Part shown: positions 50,501-62,200 of the stretch, in pieces
Layout: each line of letters begins with the position of its first letter
How positions within the stretch are numbered: the first letter of the stretch is position 1
Source of the DNA: Chionis minor
Lineage: Eukaryota > Chordata > Aves > Charadriiformes > Chionididae
Reading direction: 5' to 3'
DNA length: 64,000 nt
Assembly: GCA_013398295.1 (NCBI GenBank)
Contig: VZSF01006717.1
Location: 434,001-498,000 of the forward strand
Notes under the pieces: generated by a model
What the model was told of the DNA's origin: nothing
What the model saw: only the letters and a program-made list of their open reading frames with translations
Databases searched by the model: none
Translations under genes and position numbers: made by a program

Positions 50501-53227
50501 CCACAGTTACACGTGTAGTTGCTCTTACTGTTACAAAGCTTTATTCTGCATTGTTCTTCAGTAAATAACATACATGAGCCCTGTTCAGTTTGGGCTGTAC
50601 ACCTGCTAAATTCTTAGAAACCATAGTAATAATGCGATGAGATAGCAGGATTGTTTTCTGTGCAGATGCATTGTTATTTCTTACCCTCTTTGTCTCCAAA
50701 CACCTTTTTTCCAAGCAGCTGAACAATTCCAACTGTGTCTTTCCTCCATCAGGCGCTTCAGTGCCTGACTCTAAGCCAAGACCCACCCAGACAGTCCCAA
50801 AACTGGTGTCCATACTTTGGCACTTTAAAAGGTATATAGGTTGTATAAGTAAAAGAAGATGCTCAGAGTAGGCCACTTTTAAAACCTATGTTAATTTTTA
50901 ATCCAAGAGTAATATGTTAATTCGTTGTCTCAGTATTGTGTGGGTTTTTTTGCAAGGCCTTCCTTCTTCCTTTCTTTCTTATGTACTTTAAGTTTTGACG
51001 TACTCCTAGTATACTTTTGTCAGATGGGGGCTAGGATGGTAGGTGTTCAGTAAATACAGCAATACATTTCACTGCTCTGTAGTTTTGTAATTTTCATAAG
51101 CACAGCGAGCTGAGCAAAAAGGGGGTAATTTGTATTAGCTTTGACATCTCAAGGGGAAGATTCTTTTTTATAGTATATATGCTGGTCTGAACCTAAGCAC
51201 GGATCAAGAATGGCCAAAGCAAGCAGCTGAAAAGCTGAGCAGACAGTGAACAAAAGAAGGTGGATTAATTGAGTGGAGGGTTAATCTTAATTTTTTTCCT
51301 GTAAAGGATAGAAGATTATGTTGGTGCTGGGGAGTAGCACTGGAAGTGGGACAAAGCAGGGGAAAATAGAGAGGTGGATACAGAAACAGTGGTATTTTCA
51401 TCATCTTTGAGTACATTTGCATCAAGTGTCTAGGCCTATGCAAACTGTACCCAGTAGTCGTAGATGCACATGCTGAAGCTTGGTGTTTTTATGATTTAAA
51501 GGAGGAGATTTAATGATTTAAAGCATTAAGGAAGCTGCATAGTTTGCTAAAGCTTTGTTGACTTCTGCTAAATAAACCTACCCATAGAGAACATAGCTGG
51601 CAGGATAATTTCTGGAAGAAGCACGGAGCTAAGGGAGCAGCTAGAATACAAGAGCAGTAGAGCTGTGACATCAACTTGCTCATCATAAAACATACAGAGG
51701 TAATGAACTGAAAGAGAAGGGCAAGGAAAATGGAAATAGGTAGTTAGGCAGAGTATGGAGAGGTCAGGCTGATGTGTGGAATTTTCAGGAGTCTTCTGTG
51801 TTAGGAGAAATGGAAGAAAAAGGACCCAAGAATCACAAGAACATGGCGATAATGTGTATCTGGAGTTTCCATGTGTTAGGAAAGACTGAAAGGTACTTTT
51901 CCATTCATCCTCTTCTTCTGCCCAGGGGTGAGGTACCGTTTGGGTAACATGCTGGACCGTGGTGACAGTGGGAGAGCAGAACTTAGGGCAGTATCAGTTT
52001 CCTTTGGCATAAGTCAAGATAAACATATGGTAAAAACCTGTAAGAAATGGGACATCTTAGAGTTGTTGGAGAAGGAGGGCAAAACCAACATAAGATAATG
52101 CCAGAGTCAACATGTTGGTCAGGACTAAGGGGTAGAGAAACATTGTGGGTTTTGGCTGTTGGGAGCATTCATGTAGAAAAGACTCTGAGGTGGATAGTCA
52201 CCTCTGGAGCCTGAGAGCTATTAACCAGGGATTGATTCTGGCAGACTGACAAGATCTCCTGACTGAAAGGCAGAAGAAGACTAGTAAAAACTTGTCTAAT
52301 CTTTCTGGCTATGAAATCATAAGTAAAGAGGAACATCAAGTGTACCAGGATAAATCAAAGGGTATGAGGGAACACAAGATGCTAACAAGGGTAGAGATGG
52401 TGGTACTGATAAGTGCATAGCAAGTAATCAGGTACTAAAGTAGTAAAAACTAATGTTTTAAATCGGGTGTGGTCAGTGGGAAACAGCTGGATGCTCAGTT
52501 AGCAGTGGGAGAAGGCAGCAAAACAAAATAAACAGGGTATGATTATTGACGCAGCCTGTGAAACAAGCTTTTTTGCAGATGAAAGAAATAGTGGAACAGT
52601 TGTGACTGGAATGCTAAAACTGGAAATGGTCTTGTCAGAAAAGAACAGGTAAAGGGATAAGTGGTGCAGTCACATTGTGTATTACTGATATGAATATCTG
52701 GGAAGAAGTGAGATGAAATAGCACAGATAAAATGCTGTCTATGGGTCAGGACTGTTTTGAGGGACGTGTTTTATTGGGGCCAGGAATGTTAGGCTTGGAT
52801 ATGGATGGGCCAGTCTTCAGTGTTACTGGGGAGAGGGATCCAGATCGAATGAAATAGTTGCTGCACAAACAAAAGTGTGATGCTGTTTCCAGGGTGTTCT
52901 TGATAAGTAATTAGTATCTTGCTCTTTTAGGAAGAAAAGGGTTTGCAGATATTTTGTTTGTTTTTTGGGGGATTTTTTTCCCTAAATAATATTGGATCAG
53001 GAGATCCTTCAGATGAAATGGAAGGAAAAAAGTTTGCGTACGGATACAGTTGTACATAGTAAGGGGCAATTTTTTTTGAGGAAGTAGGTAAATGAATTCA
53101 TCTGGGATGAAAAGGTTAAGAATAGAAAGAAGGATGTGGAGCTCTGCCATTTATTTATCTCAGGTGCAAAAAGGTACCTGAAGATTATATTTTAACAAAA
53201 GGGACAAAACTTTGATGGAAGGACTTG

Positions 53228-53575
53228 GAATCAGAGAATATCTCAAGATGGAAGGGACCCGTAAGGATCATTGAGTCCAGCTCCCAGGAATACCTAAAAG
53301 TTCACTGTATGACTAAGAACTGTGACAGGCTTGGTGCCATGAGCGCTTCCCTGGGGAGCCTGTTCCAGTTGACTGACCACCCCTTTTCCTAATGGTTGGA
53401 CTCAATGATCTTAAACGTCTTTTCCAACTTAAATGATTCTATGATTTTAATGTCCAGTCTGAACTTCCCCTGAGGCAGCTTCATTGCATTTCCTCATATC
53501 CTGTTGCCGGTCAGCAGGGAGAGGAGTTCAGCACCTCTCCTCCCACTACCCAGGCCAGCAAGTAGGTTGAGAAAT
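53228..53575 (-). mobile_element. CR1 LINE 3' region, antisense, interrupted by a small insert
   Basis: The + strand carries the complement of the CR1 3' end (AATATCTCAAGATGGAAGGG, about 53237-53256). The antisense 3' UTR blocks follow in order: TGGGGAGCCTGTTCCAGT, CCTTTTCCTAATG, then GTCCAGTCTGAACTTCCCCT. Continuity is broken at 53395-53447 by a short sense-strand CR1 tail. The outer copy is non-coding and moderately diverged. Confidence 0.88.
53395..53447 (+). mobile_element. 53-bp CR1 3' tail nested in the antisense CR1
   Basis: This is a CR1 3' end in the opposite orientation to its host copy: GGTTGGACTCAATGATCTTA, the TTTTCCAACTTAA block, then ATGATTCTATGATTTT. It is flanked by TAATG at 53390-53394 and 53448-53452, which looks like a target-site duplication. 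With one TAATG removed, the host CR1 reads continuously across the site. It is an extremely 5'-truncated retroposition, later than the outer copy. Confidence 0.75.
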
Positions 53576-56500
53576 GAAATAGCATTACATCGCAAGAAAG
53601 TGAGATCTCAGTGACCAAAAACTGTAAGGGTCTAGTAGTATTTCCAGAGATTAAGGGCAGGGATAGGGTCTGGTTAAAAGAAAAAGCTATTAATCCTGTC
53701 ATCCATAGAAGAAAAGGATAATAAAAAAATGTGGAGAGGATGAAGAGACTGAAATTTAGATAGGCTCAAAATTGAACCTGATGATACTTTATCATCAGGG
53801 CCATGGTGATGTTATATGTATGTTGAACATAGAGGCAAAGCAAGGATGTGCAATGGGAATGAATGCATGGAAATGACATCCAAGGTGGAAAAAAATCCTT
53901 TACAAAGTTCATATATTCAAGTCATGGATAATTACCAGCTGAGTTTGATTAATAAAGTGATTTGACTGAGGTTGATCAGTAAAGTGAGGAAAAACTCTAA
54001 TGTGATCATTTCAAATGAACATAGTATACTTATCCCAAACACAGGCTACTTACTGTACTACTTAATCTCTTACCAAAGATCTAAATATGAGATGGGGAGA
54101 ATGAATTATAGTTTCTAGAGCTGTCTTTTCCTGCTTTCATGTGGCAGGAATGTAGTCTTTGCTCGTGATACAAAAGTCCATCAAAACCATCTGTGTTTTT
54201 GTTGTTTCCAGACTGCATTAGTGTATTTCTCTGTATTCTGGTTTTTGACTTCAGAACTCGTTGTCTATGGCAGTTCAAGCACTGGCGAAAAGGGTGTGTT
54301 ACATGGTGGGAGAGGTGATGTGCTAAGCTTGATGTTTTTAAATGCTGCATATGGAAGAACTCATGTATCATTTAGAGTTGTGAATTTTAGACGGTTTCTG
54401 CTGTAGTTCAGTTTTCAAGGAAGAAATTTGAGGTTTGGGATAAACTAAGACACCAAGTCTTATGTCTTTTGACTGTGTTGCAAATGTTCTGTATTTACAT
54501 AGATTTTTTTTTTCCCCCTCAAAATATTTATCTTGAAGATTATTAATGAGAAAGAATGCACTCTTTCTTGGCAGTGCTATCTTGCTCATTCTATTGATTT
54601 ATTGTTCTATGATTAGATATTAGCTGTGCAGTAAGGTTAGGATTTTCATTTTCTCACCACTGTACAACACAAACTTTATTTCTTCAAGCATAATTCAGAA
54701 ACATAGAATTCAGCAATTTTTGCATAACTTACTTTCTATACTTCACCAGTAGGCAGAACTATCAGAGCTTATTTTTTTAACATATGAGAGAGTGCATAAA
54801 CCATGGAGTTTAATAACGTTTAAGTTTGTTAGCATTTATACTTTTTAGGAAATGTGTAATATTCATATGTTCTACCTACATTTTCAGTTTTTGTTGGAAC
54901 TCTGAACAGAGTACAGTATTTGTTTTGGGAAGGGAGAGAATTCTACTTGCTATAATAGTCATATTCTCCTACAACATGTAATTTACATTAGGCTTTTCTG
55001 CTTAGGAAACGTAGAAAAAATATGGCCACAAATTTTCCAATAAAATATGTTGCTTTTCAAAAACTGTTTTTCTTTGAATTCAAGTTTTTCTTTTGGAACA
55101 ATAGGGGGGAAAAAAGCTAAAACAAGAATAAAATGTTTTGATTGACTTAAAACACTTTCTGCCTTGCATCTCCTGTTCTCAAAAAATTATTTTGCAGTAC
55201 ATACTTAGGATTTTCTGTCTTTGCTCAGGCTCAGAGAAATTATTATTTTTAAGTTTTCCAACTGTAGCTTACTACTTTGGTCTTGTAAAATGATTACCCA
55301 AGGAATTGGACAATTTTTCAGTTTCATTTCTGTTGCAGCAGAATATAGAAAATTGTAATTCTGCATAGCATTAGAACATTAGAGCAGAACTAAAACTGCA
55401 AAATATTATTTGTTATATAGTTTATAGTCAAGTAAACGCTGTAATTAAATAATATTACTTTAAAGGTTTTATTTGAATCAGACTCCTTTTGAATTGCTTG
55501 GAACTGTGTAAAGGAATGCAATTTTATTAGTCTGTCCCTTTCCTTACTACAAATACACCTCAGGCGTTTTCTTGGGGTAGGTTTTTGGATAATCTCTGGG
55601 ACCAGGTCTCTGGAAATAATTTTATGAGAGAGAATGTGAATAAAACTGAGTATTTTAAATATAAGTACTTAAAATTAGGAGGTTAAGTGTGAACTTAAAG
55701 CCTAAATTATTGCTGCCTGTTGTGATACTTTCTTATTAAAAGAATTAAGGTACCCAGTAAATCCCGTTAACATCAATAGCAGCTACAAGATTCTTAGCAG
55801 TTTAAAACACGTAACTGATTATTTTAATTGTACACAACTGTTACTTGTGTTATTGAGACATGTTGGGTAGCCAACAGTTAGATTTAGAAAGAGAGATAAA
55901 GAGGTGATCCTATCCAATTTTTCCTTTTGTTTGGGAATCTTCGCATTCATTTTCTATACTGAGAAATTCCTGAGGAACCTGTCTAGCTCCTTCTATAAAT
56001 CTTTGTCTGAATTATATGCAAGGCTTGGATAGATGAATCATGTGAAGGCAAGTAATTTAATATTCCCTTATTTATACCTCTGGCCTTAAATTTGCTAGTT
56101 TAGTGATGAATGGCATTTCTAACCAACTTTATGGCTATAGGTACCTTTAATATTTTCTTTTTCTTGATACTGAATTTTGATTTAAATAACTTCATAGTGG
56201 ATTTTCAGAGAAAAAGTGCTGAAGCTGCTGTACTTCTGCTATGCAGAAGTTACCATTTTCTTTCAAAGGGTTTCAGAAGAAAACATTTCAACAAGCCAAA
56301 GCTCCCATCAAAAGAAAAAAAAAAAAAAACCACCCGGAATTGACTTGTACTCCAAGTCACAATAATTTATTCTATACTGTGTTTCCAAAATGGTGGTCCA
56401 GTATAATGTGTTTGTCTTTCTCTCTCTTTTTAATAAGAAACTTCATGCCTAAAGCACATCAGTACTATCTTAGGCAGGGAAAAACTAGCTGAAGGATGGA

Positions 56501-56866
56501 AATGCATTAGGCAAGGTCACTTTAATATTTGACACAGTTTTACTCTGCAAGTGTTTGTTTGGGATTGTATATTTGATTCTTATTCCTGTTACATGCACTT
56601 TGAAATCTGAGTCTCTTCAAAGTTTTTTATTTATTATTAGCTGTAACAAAGAGTTTTTTCAGAAATGTTTATTACATTTTCTTACGTGGGGTAATAAAAA
56701 GGCTTGTAGCATATTATGGTGTAGTCTTACTGGCATTTAGTATTATCTTTAATAACATTTCTCTATTATGTCAAACATGCCTAAAACCCTGAATGCTTTG
56801 AATTTAGTTTTTTCAGTTGATTAAGTCTAAATAAAAACTAAATCAGAATATACTTTGCATTTAAAG

Positions 56867-56962
56867 GCTCTTGCAGACCAATTTGAAGATGCAAATACAT
56901 CGGTATCTGAACGCATGAAGATTTTCTATTGTTGCCAGGTGCCTCCACATTGGGCCATACAG
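56867..56962 (+). CDS. TTC27: TTC27 internal coding exon (third in window)
   Basis: The exon is 96 bp with 32 codons, phase 0-0. It opens [20 protein letters not shown] and closes [12 protein letters not shown], a contiguous match to remembered TTC27 sequence that continues ERAMKQTQ of the preceding exon. The splice sites are the weakest of the four exons. The acceptor is gcatttaaag, with a poor pyrimidine tract. The donor is CAG/gtgtga, not gtaag. As the exon length is a multiple of three, skipping would remove 32 residues without a frameshift. The region is predicted helical, immediately N-terminal to the TPR-like repeats. Confidence 0.94.
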
Positions 56963-59114
56963 GTGTGAAGCAATTCCATTTGAAGTTTTACTTAGAAGTC
57001 TGTGGTTCTTATTATTTTTGATACTGTGTGACTCCACAGTCAAGAGAGTGTGATATAATCTTGAGTTGAAACGCTGTAGAAATACAGACATAACCTAACA
57101 ACATACCAGTTTTTTTCTGGAAAGAAATCAAGTTCTACATTCTCCTGCTTTCAGATGTCTTGTTCTGTCATGCACAGAAGTAATTGCTCGTAGTGCAATT
57201 CTTCTGTGCTTTCCTGTTTCCTTCAGCAAAAAATGGACCAAAATTTTCAAGCTTCTGACATATCTCCCATAAAAATAATCTTGCCACTGTCTTACTATTT
57301 ATTACTGTTTTACTTATGCTGCTGTTACTCACATCTTTCTCATATTTTAATGATCACTCACTCAAGGTTGTTTTCAGGAAGTGCATCATGGTCAAAGCGG
57401 CCAAATTAGGAGTCAGAAGTACACTGAAGAACTTCTTGAGTTGAGAAAGGTTTTGTTTTCAAGGCATGCCCCTTTTTAGTATTGCTGACAGGGTATTTTT
57501 TTCCCCAAAACTACACTGTTCATCTTCACAGTAAACTCTTTCTAGAACAGAAATCTAAACATTAGAATCTTACCTGATGATTTAACAAAATGATCTGATT
57601 TAACAAACTTAAGAAAACTGTTTGTATCACATACCTCCAAAGGTGTTCATGGTGTTTTATTCCTTTTTGATTTCTAACCTCAATGCATGTTGCTTTAACC
57701 AATCATATCTTCTCCCAGCATTCTCAAATTATTCCACACAACTTTTCAACAGGCACTTGCAATAAAACTAGCAAATGTGTTTTTCATTTCCAGTTGTCAG
57801 AGTGGCACTTTTCAATCCAAGCCAATTTTCCAAGCCAAAGATAGAAATGCTAAAATAGGGATTTATAATGGAAGATGGCTGCAGTCTTCTAGTCATAGTA
57901 ATGAAGAGGTATTGCCTATATAGATTTTACTAAATTTGACTCTGAGTAAATTTAATAAAACATAAGGTTTATTTCCAGACACTGGCAAATGTAGGTTTTT
58001 TTCCTAAGCAATTAATATCAAACTAACAAGTAATAACTTTGTTACAGATTTTCAGTTGGCTATATATTTATGTCAAAGAGCTGTATCCAGTTCTTAATTT
58101 TTTGACTTCCAGTCTGTTCCCCTATGGTGACTCCTTGGATTTGCAAGATACACTGAACCCAAGCCTATAAAGAGAGATCCATGACATCTGTAGAGAGCTT
58201 CGGGGGATCCGTTCAGGATCACCGAAAACACTGCAGAAACTCACTGTATGGGATTTCATAGCGTAATTAGGTGTCCTCATACAGAAAGCTCACATTTGTT
58301 TTTGCAAACCAAATTGTGTATGTGTCACACATAGTAAATAGGTTATCCTTCAAAGATGAAAACCTGTATGCGATTTTAATCTCCTCTTAAAAAAAAGGCC
58401 AAAGACAACTTTTCAAAGTCATGAAAACATACCTTGTTTATTTTTAAATTTAAAAGATTACTCATTTATTTTCACAAGTACACTGAAATAATAGCTGAAT
58501 TTGAAATAACAAACAGGCTGACTTATCTGTGAGGAAAACTCTACTAGGGAGTTGAACCTGAACTCAAATCCAATATTGATTTAACTAAAAACTAACACCC
58601 TTTGGCAGTGGCTGTTTGGGACAGTCATTTCTCATGAGTACCTAACAAAATTGTATCAGAGCCTTTCTCTCCGTATGTGTTTGCACACGTACAGAGTACT
58701 ATGGCAAAGCATTCCTATAAGAGGTTTTAATGACCTCCTTCAGCCTCTGTTTCCCGCTTTTAGCATTCCCAACATCCTGTTGCAGCTGCTCTCCAGCTGC
58801 ATGGGCCATGCACCTCTTTTAAGGGGTGGAAGTTCAGTCTGTCTGTTTCCATTTTTGCATTATGTTGTAAACTAATTCAAAGTAATTAAGCTAATGACAT
58901 GAACAAAAGTGAAATCCAAACAATGATTCTTCTATTCATGGGTTTTTTTGAGGCATATGCATTGTTTGAGGCTCCAGCTTGAAGTTTCAAGAGAATAATG
59001 CCATGTTCTCTGTCTGCTTCTTGTTAATGTCAGAAATGCCTCAAACATCTTTTAAAAATGTAAATAGTGTTTACTTACCTATTTTGAGTTACCTGGAATT
59101 TCTTATCTTTCCAG
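56963..59114 (+). other. TTC27: TTC27 intron, 2.15 kb
   Basis: This is a complete intron with a gtgtga donor and a tcttatctttccag acceptor. No repeat family, RNA gene or second coding signal is recognised. The sequence is AT-rich, without notable low-complexity runs. Confidence 0.85.
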
Positions 59115-59237
59115 CGTCAGCTTGCAAACTTACTCTTTGAGCTGGGATGCACCAGCTCTGCCTTACAGATATTTGAGGAGCTGGAAATGTGGGAAGATGC
59201 AGTGATCTGCTATGAAAGAGCAGGACAGCATGGAAAG
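59115..59237 (+). CDS. TTC27: TTC27 internal coding exon (fourth in window; start of TPR-like region)
   Basis: The exon is 123 bp with 41 codons, phase 0-0, between a strong acceptor (tcttatctttccag) and gtaaga. It begins [20 protein letters not shown] and contains [19 protein letters not shown]. The pattern of helix A ([18 protein letters not shown]) and helix B ([13 protein letters not shown]), with conserved small residues A, A and G, is TPR-like. TPR arrays bind extended peptides of partner proteins. The sequence is very close to the vertebrate protein that I recall. The next exon (AEEIL... in relatives) is not found before the window ends. Confidence 0.96.
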
Positions 59238-62200
59238 GTAAGAAAAATGGTTTTTTACAACTGAGATCCCGTCTTGAAATAGGATCTGAAGTATGAAAGA
59301 CTGTCTGGCTTGAGCTGTCAATTCACTAATGACACTCACTTCTACAGAGGTATCATGAGGAAAGTCTTTTTAGGAAAAATGGACACATGACATATAAGTC
59401 TGTCATAACCTGTGAATGCTAAAAAAATATATATATTTGGGGTAATGACCACATGAAATAGAAGCTGATAAATGAGAAATAACTTAGGAAACAAGAAGAT
59501 TATGATGGTGATTCTTGAAAATATTCAAGGAAAATTAACAACTATGGGTGCACAGCAAGGTGTAATGTGGGCATTTCAAGAAGGCTGTAGCAGTCATTCA
59601 TGGTGGGGTCTTGGAGCTTTGTCTGGAGGGCATATTAGTTTTCTTTCACACTTGATTTCAAACTATTAACTGTAGTTTTTACAAACGCTTGAAATAGAAC
59701 ATCAGTGCTTGATGTATTTAATTACCTATTGTTAACATTTTCAAATTCCAGAATCAAACATTTGAGACAAGAAGTGGCGTAAGATTAAAAGGCTTTATTT
59801 TATGAAGTCTATGTTGATGTTTTCCTGAACTTCTCCATGATTTCTTTAACAATGCTGCAGCTACATGTGATCAGTTCTAGACAAAGACAATTTAAAGCCA
59901 TCACCTAAATCTACGCATTGGTGACAGAATTGTTTAAAAATGCTGGTAGCAGCCTGTAGCAGCCCTCCTATTGATTATTTTGCTGTCACTATTAGAGCAA
60001 CAGTAGGAAGATTTTAGAAAATGACACCTGGAAGCAATGTCTACTCGTGTACTACTTTTGTGTAACTTTAGCTGTGTTCTTTTTCTGGTGCAATCTCTCA
60101 CACATAAAGACTGTAACAGGAACTTATGCTGTCAAGCATTGTTTTCAGAATTCATAGAGTTTTCAGAAATACTTTCAGACAAAAATGTTTTTTCTTTTCC
60201 CTGTTCTCTCCCTCTGTGTGGTATATGGTAGCATTAAATATACGAATGTGAGTGTGCCTTTATGAAGACAAAATCACAAAGACTGTGCTTAAATTAATTT
60301 AACCTTACAGAATAGAGAGTTTTAACTTCAATTCATAGAAAAAAATGCAGAATTTCTTATACTTACATATTTTTTCAAATTATCGTGCACCAATGCCTAG
60401 ATTTTGGTCATTATAAACTGACAGATACGTTTTGCTGGCAAATTCTGTGCCACATTATGTATGCCTTGGGGATAGTATGCAAATATCGCAATCTTTTCAG
60501 TACAGTGGAGAAGTAGAGGTCAGTATTTTCCATTTCCTGGAAATTCATTCCGTCCTACTTACATTCACAAACTGCCCTTAGGGAGTTATGAAAATGGCAC
60601 TCGGAGAATAGGACAGGATATCTGACACAGGAAACTGCTTAGAAATGCTTTCAGAATGCGGGTTTGTGCTGTGCTTTGAAAAATGGAAAATGCTATGTAA
60701 GTACTAAGGAACAGCAGTGCTGGGAAAAAAGCTAGCTTCAGATCAAAAAAGCCAGAAAATTAGAAACATTTAGCTGTACACCAAGGGGAGTGATTTGTGC
60801 TTCTTATCAGAAAGCTTCCAGAGCATGAACTGTTTGTATTTATCAAAAATGTTTTTACATACAGTGGTTATTCTTTTAGAAATGCACGAGAATGTACTAG
60901 AGCAGTATGTTGTTCAGTGGATTGTTCAGTGGATATTCAGGTCATTAAAGAACTTAGCATATATGTGCCCAAAAGAACCAACTCTATTAAGTGAATTTCT
61001 GCATGTTTTTCACTCACAAATTCTTTCATATAGAAAACCTGAATTTAAATACTGAAAAATATAATAAAATAGCCAGATACTAGCAATATCAGTGCACTTG
61101 ATCGGTACTTACACGTGAAAGTAATATGTTCTGTCCTCCTGCTTTTGAATTATGCACTGACAAAGAAACAATGCATGTAGATAAGGCTATGCAAAGCTCC
61201 GCATTATGCACTTGGGAAGTATATAATTCACTTATAACAGGGCCATGTAGCAGTACAAATTTTGCAGACTAAGATGTTACTAACATTTAGCAAACTTTTT
61301 TTGTAGATCTTTTACTGTTACTAGATATGGCTCTGTACTCATTTCATAGTCTGAACAAAATTGCTAGAAACTGATACCATAACTTGAGTCAACAGAAGAG
61401 TAACAAGAGTGCCAAGCAATGAATAAAACAGAGCACAGAACAAAAAAGAAGTATTATAAAATCTGAATCCACAGTATGTTGATGGTTGCTGTGGCTTTCT
61501 AATTCCAGTCTTTTACTCATTGTATTCCTTTAACAGACTTGTTGCAAAAGCAGACACTAATCTCCATGTGTTTAGTGAGAACTGGTGTTGAAAAGTGTTC
61601 CTGTCCCTTCTTTTAACTGTGAGGAGGACCCAGAGATCTTGAGAGTATTATTTACATCGGACAACTTAATTTGTTTGAGGAGTAAGTGGTCCTCTTCAAC
61701 CTCATCAAAAATAGATAATACAGTAAAAATGGTGCTATTTCCTTGCTAAAGAAAAAAGAAAGGATAAACCAGAGTTGTGAATTTTCAGTTCTTCCAGTTG
61801 AAGACAGGTCTTTCTCCCTTGCAGGAGCTCTAAGGCATGGTAGCTGCTGACCTTTGATAAAATCATGAGATATATTATTTAGCCTGGTATTCTGTCTTAC
61901 AACCCTGTTTTCATCCCTGTCCCTGTTCCATCATCTCCTTGGACTAAACAGCATGGTACACAGTCTGGTTTTAGATCAACATACCCAGCAATCCACGTTC
62001 TACAAAGTTATTTTTCTTATCATGACATGACACAGATATCTCTAAAACATTTGAGCGAGGAATCACAATTATGGTAAGATCTCAGAAGCTCCCACTTAAA
62101 TTCAGGAAATGTTTCCCAGAAGCAAAGACAAGTAGTGCTATACTGATTAGTGCATGAGATCATTCAAGAACTTGATTGATTTCCACTACATAAAACAGAC

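Larger units (their letters stand above)
34709..56866 (+). other. TTC27: TTC27 intron, 22.2 kb
   Basis: This is a complete intron with a gtaagg donor and a weak aaag acceptor. Supported contents are an A/C-rich stretch at 37877-37945, a GA-rich tract at 37555-37625, a CpG-dense pocket at 38309-38391, a single undetermined base at 39907, an A/C-rich stretch at 42839-42882, a GC-richer segment at about 45415-45790, T/G-rich 46604-46650, a TA run at 47069-47086, a 26-base A run at 47561-47586, a purine-biased segment at 51590-52880, and nested CR1 sequence at 53228-53575. Open frames up to 111 codons look random. No gene or RNA was recognised in the remaining sequence. Confidence 0.8.
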
